Source: Dehalococcoidia bacterium (lineage in GTDB: Bacteria > Chloroflexota > Dehalococcoidia > UBA1151 > UBA1328). Taken from it: 6,974 bases of DNA. Each line of letters begins with the position of its first letter. Position 1 is the stretch's first letter. This document shows, one piece after another, positions 1 to 5,873 of this stretch. The notes below the pieces were generated by a model. The model searched no databases and was not told the DNA's origin. It saw nothing but the letters and a program-made list of their open reading frames with translations. Position numbers and translations under genes: made by a program. The stretch is taken from NCBI GenBank assembly GCA_030745955.1, contig JASLNQ010000116.1, forward strand, positions 1 to 6,974. The letters are read 5' to 3'.

Positions 1-1465
1 CTTCTGGGCCGAGAAGATGTTTGGCAGCGAGCTCGTCCAGGCGTTCAGGGAGGTCAAGAAGGCTTTCGATCCTGCGGGCATCATGAACCCGGGCAGGATT
101 ATCGACACACCGGACATCAAGGACAACCTCCGCTACGGTGCCGGCTACCAGGCCAACGCGGTGCCCACCCGGCTGAACTTCGATGCCGAGGACGGTTTCG
201 CCGGGGCCGTCGAAATGTGTGTTGGGATCGCGGATTGCCGGAAGATGCACGCCGGGGCGATGTGCCCGTCCTACATGGCGACCCGCGAGGAGGAGCACTC
301 GACCCGCGGCCGGGCCAACGCCCTGCGCGGTGTGCTTTCCGGTGCGCTGCCCACGGAAAGCCTGGCGTCGGAGCGCATGATGCAGGTGCTCGACCTCTGT
401 CTTGAGTGCAAATCGTGCAAGGCGGAGTGCCCGGCGGGCATGGACATGGCGAAGATCAAGTACGAGCACCTGTATCAGCACTACAGGGACAGGCGAGTGC
501 CGCTTGGGCCGCGACTTGTGGCCAACATTCACCGCCTGAACTCACTCGCCGCTCCAATCGCGACAATTGCCAATCTGACGACCCGGTCTTTTCCCGTGCG
601 CCTGCTGTTCGAGATAGTGGCGGGGTTCGATCGGTCGCGACCGATGCCGAAGGTCGTTCGCCAGACCTTCCAGAAGTGGTTTGACGCGAGAAAATCGGCG
701 GGTGCGAGCGCCGCTGCACGCCAGCCGGCAGCCACACGCGGGCAGATCATCTTGTTCCACGATACCTTCATGAATTTCAACCACCCGAGCATCGGCATCG
801 CGGCCACCCGGGTGCTGGAGGCCCTCGGTTTTGAGGTGGTTGTGCTAAACGAACGAAAGTGCTGCGGAAGGCCGATGATTTCGAAGGGCCTGCTGGACGA
901 GGCTGGTGAGAACGCCCGCCACAACGTCGATCTGCTCCACCCGTACGTTCAGCGCGGGGTGAGGGTGGTCGGCTGCGAGGCGAGTTGCGTGTCGGCGATG
1001 ACGGACGACTGGCCGGACCTTCTTGGCAGCGGCGATAAGGCGAAAGAGGTTGCCGGAGCGGTCGTCACGATTGAGCAGTTGCTGGTCGAGACCGCGGGTG
1101 ACGAAGGCCAGCAAATCGAGTGGTCGGGCCTCAAGAAGCAGGTGAGCTTCTTCGGGCACTGCCACCAGCGCGCCCTGGCTGGGACCGCTCATTCACTGGC
1201 GGCCCTCAACATGCCACCCGGCTATACCGCTTCCGAGATTTCGGCCGGCTGCTGCGGTATGGCGGGAGCGTTCGGCTACGAGAAGAGCCACATCGAGGTG
1301 GCGACGGCAGTGGGCGAGGACCGGCTGTTCCCGGCGGTACGGGGTGCGTCGGCGGAGACAGAGATAGCGACCTCCGGTGTGTCGTGCCGGGAGCAGATCG
1401 GCTTCAACACGGAGCGCGAGTCACGCCACGTGGTCGAGATACTCGCCGACGCCCTGCCCGATTAG
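1..1465 (+). CDS. FAD-linked oxidase / Fe-S oxidoreductase fusion (D-2-hydroxyacid dehydrogenase type), 5' truncated
   Basis: This gene runs in from the left edge; the frame is already open at base 2, so the ATG at 17 is internal. Residues below count from that Met. The first ~30 residues are the end of a GlcD/D-lactate-dehydrogenase-type FAD domain, marked by FDPAGIMNPGRI. A ferredoxin-like segment follows: C68, C74 and C83 (in CPSYMATREEEHSTRGRANALR-like context, residues 83-104), then CLECKSCKAECP with C128, C131, C134 and C138. Two CCG domains follow, with C282-C283-G, C320 and C324, then GHCHQ (380-384), C412-C413-G and C457. This order is typical of single-chain FAD/(Fe-S) dehydrogenases that oxidise D-lactate, glycolate or D-2-hydroxyglutarate and pass electrons to the membrane chain. 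The substrate cannot be assigned. The FAD-binding N-terminal half lies outside the window. Its TAG stop is 25 bases from the convergent lipoprotein gene's stop. Two neighbouring racemase homologs of 2-hydroxyacids support the assignment. Confidence 0.88.
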   Translation, partial: FWAEKMFGSELVQAFREVKKAFDPAGIMNPGRIIDTPDIKDNLRYGAGYQANAVPTRLNFDAEDGFAGAVEMCVGIADCRKMHAGAMCPSYMATREEEHSTRGRANALRGVLSGALPTESLASERMMQVLDLCLECKSCKAECPAGMDMAKIKYEHLYQHYRDRRVPLGPRLVANIHRLNSLAAPIATIANLTTRSFPVRLLFEIVAGFDRSRPMPKVVRQTFQKWFDARKSAGASAAARQPAATRGQIILFHDTFMNFNHPSIGIAATRVLEALGFEVVVLNERKCCGRPMISKGLLDEAGENARHNVDLLHPYVQRGVRVVGCEASCVSAMTDDWPDLLGSGDKAKEVAGAVVTIEQLLVETAGDEGQQIEWSGLKKQVSFFGHCHQRALAGTAHSLAALNMPPGYTASEISAGCCGMAGAFGYEKSHIEVATAVGEDRLFPAVRGASAETEIATSGVSCREQIGFNTERESRHVVEILADALPD

Positions 1466-1490
1466 GCTTGCGCTCGATGCGGTGGTGCAA

Positions 1491-2081
1491 TCAGGCTTCC
1501 GGCAGCCCATCGATGATTGCCTGGCAGCGTGCCTGGGCCTCACTCGCGTTACGGGCTTCACAGAACATGATGACATTGCCATAGACGATGAAGTCGCCGT
1601 ACTTTGGCGTGCGGGTACAGTCACGACCGCCCCCGGGGACCCGGGCCGCGCAGGCTCGCTCGTCGGCGACGGCCCACCCCCAGGTCACGTTTTCCAGCTT
1701 GATGAAGACATCCGACCCAACGATCTCGTTTGCCACGGGAACACCCTGGCTAACGGCTATTTCATGAGTGGGGAAGAACCGAAGCTCCACGTCCTTGCTG
1801 TCATGGAAGCCGAGTACTGCGCCAATAGCGCCCGGGAGGCCCTCGATCTTGTAGTCCTTGCCGTGTTTAACCCCGGCTGTTTCGAAGTCAGCGAATGTAA
1901 ACACCCGGTCCAGTTCGACTACGCGTGATCCGATAGCGACGGAACTGTCGACGTCGCCAGCAACCGTGCCGTCTGCTGTTTCGGACCCGCCGCCGCATGC
2001 GGCGAGTGCGAACATCGTTGTGACTGACGCCACACCGAGCAGAAAACGGTTCTTCCACCCGATGTTGCGGACGTCTGGCAT
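1491..2081 (-). CDS. Small secreted lipoprotein, copy 1 of a tandem paralogous pair; unknown function
   Basis: I do not recognise a named family. The 196-residue product has a basic N-terminus, a hydrophobic stretch (about 13-28) and a lipobox LAAC with lipidated C29, followed by a Gly/Ser/Thr-rich linker, so it should be an exported, membrane-anchored lipoprotein. The ATG at 2081 is preferred over an in-frame GTG at 2096 because GGAGG lies 5 bases before this ATG, inside the longer version. The mature part is clearly homologous to the upstream neighbour (2178-2750). Shared features are a VELRFFPTH motif near 98-106, KYGDFIVYGNVIMFCE at 160-175, and a C174-x11-C186 pair whose spacing is identical in the paralog. 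Two further cysteines, C144 and C155, occur only in this copy and could form a second disulfide. It follows the paralog by 96 bases on the same strand and is probably cotranscribed. No catalytic motif is visible. Confidence 0.8.
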   Translation of the reverse strand: MPDVRNIGWKNRFLLGVASVTTMFALAACGGGSETADGTVAGDVDSSVAIGSRVVELDRVFTFADFETAGVKHGKDYKIEGLPGAIGAVLGFHDSKDVELRFFPTHEIAVSQGVPVANEIVGSDVFIKLENVTWGWAVADERACAARVPGGGRDCTRTPKYGDFIVYGNVIMFCEARNASEAQARCQAIIDGLPEA

Positions 2082-2102
2082 CTTCACCTCCCGCACGTCC
2101 TT

Positions 2103-2130
2103 ATCGACTGCACTTGATCGACTGCACTTG
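2103..2130. repeat. Perfect 14-bp tandem duplication
   Basis: ATCGACTGCACTTG occurs twice back to back (2103-2116 and 2117-2130) with no mismatch and no spacer. It lies between the two lipoprotein genes, about 20 bases upstream of the start of the 1491-2081 gene. It could be a replication-slippage product or a pair of binding sites for a regulator; the sequence alone does not decide. Confidence 0.9.
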
Positions 2131-2177
2131 CGGCCCCGAGCCCTTGCAGTGTCCGGGTTTGCGCCACGGTTGATGGC

Positions 2178-2750
2178 TCAGCGCAACGCGTCAACAAGCG
2201 ATTCGCACCGTTCGAGCGACTGTTCGCTGATGGCACCTTCGCAGAGCATCACCACGTTGCTGAAAATCGCGAAATCGGCGTATATGGGTCCTGGCCCGGC
2301 AGTGACTCCCCCGGTCGATCCGGCGGTCACGTTTCCGCTGCGCCAGCGGTCTTTTTGCCCCTCGGTCCACGTTTGCGAGTCTTTTCTTTCCTTGAACAAC
2401 TCGCCCGTGGCCTCATCGGCGAGGGGCGCACTGGCGTCCGCAGCCTGCTGGTGTGACGGGTAGAACCTCAATTCATAATCCTTGCGGTCGCTGCCGCCGG
2501 GACCCCAGAAGCCCATCCATGCGTCGGTTGCCTCGGACAGCCCTTCGACATCGTATTGCTTGGAATTCTTGAAGCCGACGGTTATGAAGTCATCAATCGA
2601 GTAGACCTGCGTGCCGGCGTCTATCTTCTTGAATCCCTCGCCATCGTCACCGGAACCACACGCGACCGCTGCAAGCGCGCCGAGACCCACAGCGATGCTT
2701 GCGGCGAGTCGTCGGATTCTTCGGCTTTGCGCAATTCGCAGAAATGGCAT
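2178..2750 (-). CDS. Small secreted lipoprotein, copy 2 of a tandem paralogous pair; unknown function
   Basis: The 190-residue product has an Arg-rich N-terminus, a hydrophobic core (about 15-30) and a lipobox-like AVAC with lipidated C31, then a Gly/Asp/Ser linker, so it is predicted to be an exported lipoprotein. ATG 2750 is chosen because an AGGA element sits about 8 bases upstream and the signal peptide then has normal length. The frame stays open to an ATG at 2822, but that would put 24 unlikely residues before the signal peptide. It parallels its neighbour at 1491-2081: QVYSIDDF near 48-55, DYELRFYPSH at 91-100, IYADFAIFSNVVMLCE at 156-171 and C170-x11-C182. The middle (about 115-150) is charged, then Gly/Thr-rich, and is the least similar part. 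A promoter candidate lies upstream in the 158-base gap after the LarA homolog. No enzyme or binding motif is recognised. Confidence 0.8.
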   Translation of the reverse strand: MPFLRIAQSRRIRRLAASIAVGLGALAAVACGSGDDGEGFKKIDAGTQVYSIDDFITVGFKNSKQYDVEGLSEATDAWMGFWGPGGSDRKDYELRFYPSHQQAADASAPLADEATGELFKERKDSQTWTEGQKDRWRSGNVTAGSTGGVTAGPGPIYADFAIFSNVVMLCEGAISEQSLERCESLVDALR

Positions 2751-2841
2751 CTTGAATTCCTGTGCCCGGTCGTGTCTTCCGGCCAGCTCGTCAAGCGAAC
2801 CGCAGACATCAGTGCATGGCATCGATTGCCAACTCGGTGAC

Positions 2842-2871
2842 AGTATCGCCGCGGCCTGTCCAGCAGGTCAA
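2842..2871 (-). promoter_or_regulatory. Candidate sigma70-like promoter for the lipoprotein pair
   Basis: On the minus strand TTGACC (2866-2871) is followed after 18 bases by GATACT (2842-2847). These match 5/6 and 4/6 of the -35 and -10 consensus. Transcription would begin near 2835, leaving a leader of about 85 bases before the ATG at 2750. It sits in the longest gap of the lipoprotein side, so the lipoprotein pair may be transcribed on its own as well as by read-through from the LarA genes. Confidence 0.35.
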
Positions 2872-2908
2872 CACCACGTCTGGGTGGCGGCCTTTTGTAA
2901 CCCGAGAC

Positions 2909-4207
2909 CTAGCCTTCCGGGAACGGGACTGTGTAGGCCGCCGAGGGCATTAGGTACACGGTGGGCTCCGGGCGTCCGGTTGCTGCCAGGTCGGCGATCG
3001 CTTTGCTTATGGCGTCGTCGAGCGAGTCGGTGCGTCGTCCACCCAGCAGCGCCACATCCTCGTCCGTCATTTCCGTGACGATGTAGGTGATAGGTGCCTT
3101 CTGTGTGGTCGACAGGGCGGTTTGGCCGTTGATCTCGCTCTCCTTGCGGAGGCCGTCGATGATCGCTTCACGACTGCCGAGGCGGAGCCACTTGGCAAAC
3201 TGCTCACCGCCAAGTCCTTCAGGACACGGGGCGAGGAGGATGATCCGGCCATCCGGTTTTACCGCCTGGTAGGCGTTGAAGAGCGCCTTGTGGGTCTGTA
3301 CGAAATTCCGGGTTGATGGCGACGCGGCGATGACGAGGTCGGCCTGCTGGCTTATGTCGGTCGCAAACAGGCCGTGGGCGAGTTTCGTGGCGGCCAGGTG
3401 CGCAGCGTCCAGTTCGCCAGCGAACACCGCCGCTATCTCGCTCTTCCGGTTGAGCACGGTGTTGACGATGTAGTCCACATGGGTGAGCTGCGTGGCCTCG
3501 AGCATGTCCTCAGCGACCGGGTTTCCTTCGAGTCCGCCGATACGCACAGCGGGATCGATGGCGTCCTCGGTGGGGTGCAGGTTCATGGAGTGGTTGCTGG
3601 CGATAGTGGTGATCGAGGCGACGCCGGGTACGATCGATTTTCGCCCGCCGCCGTAGCCGCCGAAGTAGTGCAACACCACCGCGCCAGTCGCGATGATTCG
3701 GTCGGCTTCGTGGACCCGCCGGTTGATGTGGACCCTGGTGCCCCGGCTCGTTGTGCCGACGTACGCCAGGTTTTCTTCGTCGCGTGGGTCGTGGGTGAAC
3801 GCCCGGTTCTTGAACCGCCCGTAAATGCCGTCTCCGAGGATTCGCCGTTCTTCATCGGGCGTCGGTCCGCGATGGGTGCCGGTTGCGTACACGAAGGTGA
3901 TATCGCCCTCGGCGATACCGGCCTCAAGCAGACCGTCGACAAGGACGGGCAGCACGTGCTCGACGCGGGTGGTCCGGAACGAGTCGGGCACGACAATGGC
4001 GACGGTTTCGCCGGGGTTGACGATCTGGAATATGTTCCGGTCGAGGCCGATGGGATTTTCGATGGCTTCCCTGATCGAACGGGCGCGATCACTTTCCGCA
4101 AGACCAGCTACTTCACTCACGTCGAGCGTGCCGATTAATCGGCCCGCGGGCAGGGTCGTTGCTGCTATTTCGTTTCCGTAGGGAATTTCGATCTTGAACG
4201 GGCTCAT
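2909..4207 (-). CDS. LarA-family (DUF2088) nickel-dependent 2-hydroxyacid racemase/epimerase homolog, copy A
   Basis: The product is 432 residues, close to the roughly 424 of Lactobacillus plantarum lactate racemase LarA. LarA-family enzymes use a Ni-pincer nucleotide (NPN) bound to a lysine to invert C2 of a 2-hydroxyacid by hydride transfer. Family landmarks are present: PDSFRTTR with D75 and R78, YATGTHR with H112, and LHYFGGYGGGRKSIVPG with H180 and K190, then H206. The H180-to-K190 and K190-to-H206 distances (10 and 16) equal those of H174, K184 and H200 in LarA, so the metal and pincer site looks intact. The later pocket motif is VQTHK (303-307), keeping Q304 and K307 but carrying Val where lactate racemase has Tyr294. 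Substrate is therefore probably not simply lactate. It lies 129 bases downstream of the second LarA homolog, same strand. The start has GGAGGA about 12 bases upstream, a rather long spacing. Confidence 0.88.
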   Translation of the reverse strand: MSPFKIEIPYGNEIAATTLPAGRLIGTLDVSEVAGLAESDRARSIREAIENPIGLDRNIFQIVNPGETVAIVVPDSFRTTRVEHVLPVLVDGLLEAGIAEGDITFVYATGTHRGPTPDEERRILGDGIYGRFKNRAFTHDPRDEENLAYVGTTSRGTRVHINRRVHEADRIIATGAVVLHYFGGYGGGRKSIVPGVASITTIASNHSMNLHPTEDAIDPAVRIGGLEGNPVAEDMLEATQLTHVDYIVNTVLNRKSEIAAVFAGELDAAHLAATKLAHGLFATDISQQADLVIAASPSTRNFVQTHKALFNAYQAVKPDGRIILLAPCPEGLGGEQFAKWLRLGSREAIIDGLRKESEINGQTALSTTQKAPITYIVTEMTDEDVALLGGRRTDSLDDAISKAIADLAATGRPEPTVYLMPSAAYTVPFPEG

Positions 4208-4336
4208 GAACGGCCAGTTTCCTCCATGCTTCTTCCCGTGCGAGTGCCCCTGCCGGGTCGCGATGCCGGGTATGGGGACAGTTTGTCACGGCACCGTCCA
4301 CTGCGAACGGTCATTGGTTGGGGCAGGCTGCGGAAA

Positions 4337-5605
4337 TCAGCGGAGATATGGGACCGTCCTCGGGCCCTCCGGCAGCACACAGACGGTCGCATTCTCGCCA
4401 TAGTCAGTGAGCAGGTCTTTGACCGTCGCTTCGACATCGGCGACCGGCTCGATGTGGGCGGCACGCAGCTCCCGGTCGCCCAGGCCGTCTGTCTTCATGA
4501 GGACGGTCGCCCGTTGCTGGATGCGGGCCTGGATCTGGACCTGCCACTGGTCTGGAACGGAATAACCCGGCGCTCCGATCATGGCCTGCAGGGCTTCGGG
4601 CGTGTCCCTCGATGCGAGGATCTGCCCGTATCCGCCGTGGTCGGGGAGTCCGTCCCGGCACTCGGCGGCGCAAACTATCGTGCCGTCCGTTTTGACTATT
4701 TCCGCCGCAGCCGATATGCCCTTGATCGCCTGGTACAGGTTCTGATCGAGCGGATACCCGGAGTTGCTTGTCACAACGATGTCGAAGGCGCTTTCGACCG
4801 ATTGCATCGAGGTGTTTTTCACACTCACACAGGCATGTTCGTGCATGGCAAACAGGCTACCCGCGAACACGCCCGTGATCTGCTGGTCCCTGTTCAGGGT
4901 CACGTCGATGCTGAAATCGACGCCGGTGGCTTCCGCGATTGCCCTGACAGCATCGTGGACCGGGTTCCCGTTTATGAGCCCCCACCTCGAATTTTGATGG
5001 CCGATGCGCCGGGCGTCATGCAGGGCGAGCACGGTTTCGATGCCGGCCAGGCCGGGAGCGACCATCTTCGGTCCACCGCTGAACCCCGCAAAAAAGTGCG
5101 GTTCAACAACCCCGGTCGTTATCCGCAGGTCTGCGGCCATCCATTCCCTGTTCAATGAAACCGGAACCCCGTCCCCCATCATCCCCAGGTCGATGAGTGT
5201 CGAGGGATCGGTGCCGACGTGGTTGACCACGCGGTGGGTATCCGCGATCTCCCGCCCCAGCATTTGCGTGAGCTCTTCGGTGGTGTTCACACGGTGGGTT
5301 CCGGTGGCGATCAATATCACCACATCCTCGGGTCGAACTATGCCGTCGAGTTCCGACAAGATTGCGCCGAGGACCTCTTTCCGGGGCTGCGGCCTCGTGA
5401 TGTCGCACACCGAAATAGCAACGGTCTGGCCTGCCTGTGCGATCTGTCGCAGCGGCAGAGAGGCGATCGGTTCCCGGAGGGCTTTTTTTAGCGCTCCGTC
5501 CGGGTCGGGGAGTTCGGGACCTGAAATCGGTTCGATGACAGTCGTCCGGTCGTCCGGCAGCTCGATCCACAGCCGTCCTTCACCGTATTCGAGGCCTACC
5601 CGCAC
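4337..5605 (-). CDS. LarA-family (DUF2088) nickel-dependent 2-hydroxyacid racemase/epimerase homolog, copy B
   Basis: I choose the GTG at 5605, with AGGAG 8 bases upstream, giving 422 residues. The frame stays open to 5803, but the extra 66 residues are Cys/Arg-rich, unlike the family, and would run through the control region. With this start the LarA active-site residues fall at a constant offset of four from L. plantarum LarA: D68, R71 (CDITRP), H104 (ATGTHR), H170 (EPHFFAGFSGG), K180 (the predicted NPN-bearing lysine) and H196. The pocket motif YQAIK (291-295) keeps the Tyr, Gln and Lys of lactate racemase. The residue before the lysine is Pro (GGPK), whereas copy A has Arg (GGRK). The C-terminus ends in TVPYLR, matching the TVPF near the end of copy A. 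Biochemically, LarA homologs act on lactate, malate and other 2-hydroxyacids, so substrate is open. It is the first gene of the minus-strand group and needs LarB, LarC and LarE products, not encoded here. Confidence 0.88.
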   Translation of the reverse strand: MRVGLEYGEGRLWIELPDDRTTVIEPISGPELPDPDGALKKALREPIASLPLRQIAQAGQTVAISVCDITRPQPRKEVLGAILSELDGIVRPEDVVILIATGTHRVNTTEELTQMLGREIADTHRVVNHVGTDPSTLIDLGMMGDGVPVSLNREWMAADLRITTGVVEPHFFAGFSGGPKMVAPGLAGIETVLALHDARRIGHQNSRWGLINGNPVHDAVRAIAEATGVDFSIDVTLNRDQQITGVFAGSLFAMHEHACVSVKNTSMQSVESAFDIVVTSNSGYPLDQNLYQAIKGISAAAEIVKTDGTIVCAAECRDGLPDHGGYGQILASRDTPEALQAMIGAPGYSVPDQWQVQIQARIQQRATVLMKTDGLGDRELRAAHIEPVADVEATVKDLLTDYGENATVCVLPEGPRTVPYLR

Positions 5606-5623
5606 TATCTGGACTCCTGGGTG

Positions 5624-5640
5624 GTTGCGAGTTCCGCAAC
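5624..5640. promoter_or_regulatory. Inverted repeat GTTG-N9-CAAC, proximal copy, in leader of LarA homolog B
   Basis: GTTGCG and CGCAAC form a perfect 6-bp dyad around a 5-base centre, just upstream of the ribosome binding site of the GTG start at 5605. It could be a regulator site on DNA or a small hairpin in the mRNA. A second dyad with the same GTTG-N9-CAAC frame lies at 5673-5689. Confidence 0.4.
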
Positions 5641-5672
5641 TGCAAGTAACTTCGCGACATACGCAGCAACCA

Positions 5673-5689
5673 GTTGGCCCCGCGCCAAC
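5673..5689. promoter_or_regulatory. Inverted repeat GTTG-N9-CAAC, distal copy
   Basis: GTTGGC and GCCAAC form a perfect 6-bp dyad around 5 bases. Outer bases and arm and loop lengths match the proximal copy; the centres are 49 bases apart. The pairing suggests two operators for one dimeric regulator or two leader hairpins. No regulator gene is in the window. Confidence 0.4.
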
Positions 5690-5764
5690 ACAATCATCGC
5701 GCCTGCAAGCGAGCTCGTGCGGCCCCTTCCTCCTGTCGGCCCGCCTGCTGGTCGGTACACCGGC

Positions 5765-5792
5765 AGTAGAATCGAGTTGTACAATTTCGCAA
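5765..5792 (-). promoter_or_regulatory. Weak promoter candidate for the LarA-homolog genes
   Basis: On the minus strand TTGCGA (5787-5792) and TCTACT (5765-5770) are 16 bases apart, each 4/6 to consensus. The 8-bp palindrome TTGTACAA (5777-5784) lies between them. The position, in the AT-rich core of the divergent gap, is more persuasive than the match. An alternative TTGAGG-N17-GATGCT slightly upstream is weaker. The leader would be about 150 bases. Confidence 0.22.
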
Positions 5793-5833
5793 TCGTTTAG
5801 CATCTTTTTTACGTTTTATGGCCTCAATATTGA

Positions 5834-5852
5834 GTTGACCAGCCGTTGACCA
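5834..5852. promoter_or_regulatory. Direct repeat GTTGACCA x2, 11-bp period
   Basis: GTTGACCA occurs at 5834-5841 and 5845-5852. The 11-bp period puts both copies on about the same face of the helix, as expected for a tandem operator. It lies immediately upstream of the transaldolase-family gene's ribosome binding site, in the divergent control region. The palindrome CAATATTG (5825-5832) adjoins it. The regulator is unknown. Confidence 0.4.
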
Positions 5853-5873
5853 CCACGAACGCGGAGCAAGACT

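Noticed and set aside
1466..1490. Terminator between the convergent dehydrogenase and lipoprotein stops
   Set aside because: Only 25 bases are available and I see no stem with a U-tract; TTGC/GCAA arms with a 15-base loop are too weak.
1377..1928. 183-codon plus-strand frame overlapping the end of the dehydrogenase and antisense to lipoprotein copy 1
   Set aside because: It overlaps two supported genes, has no recognisable motif, and the opposite strand encodes a lipobox protein with a clear paralog.
2751..2822. 24-residue N-terminal extension of the lipoprotein at 2178-2750
   Set aside because: It would put an acidic, Cys-containing segment before the signal peptide; the ATG at 2750 has its own ribosome binding site.
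3374..4138. 254-codon plus-strand open frame opposite LarA homolog A
   Set aside because: It lies wholly antisense to a strongly conserved gene, has no recognisable domain, and long antisense frames are expected in GC-rich coding DNA.
4226..5158. 310-codon plus-strand open frame opposite LarA homolog B
   Set aside because: Antisense shadow of a LarA gene whose active-site spacing is intact; the frame is rich in Arg, Asp and His with no family features.
5606..5803. 66-residue N-terminal extension of LarA homolog B
   Set aside because: Cys/Arg-rich, unlike the family; the GTG at 5605 has a good AGGAG and gives the family length and residue numbering.
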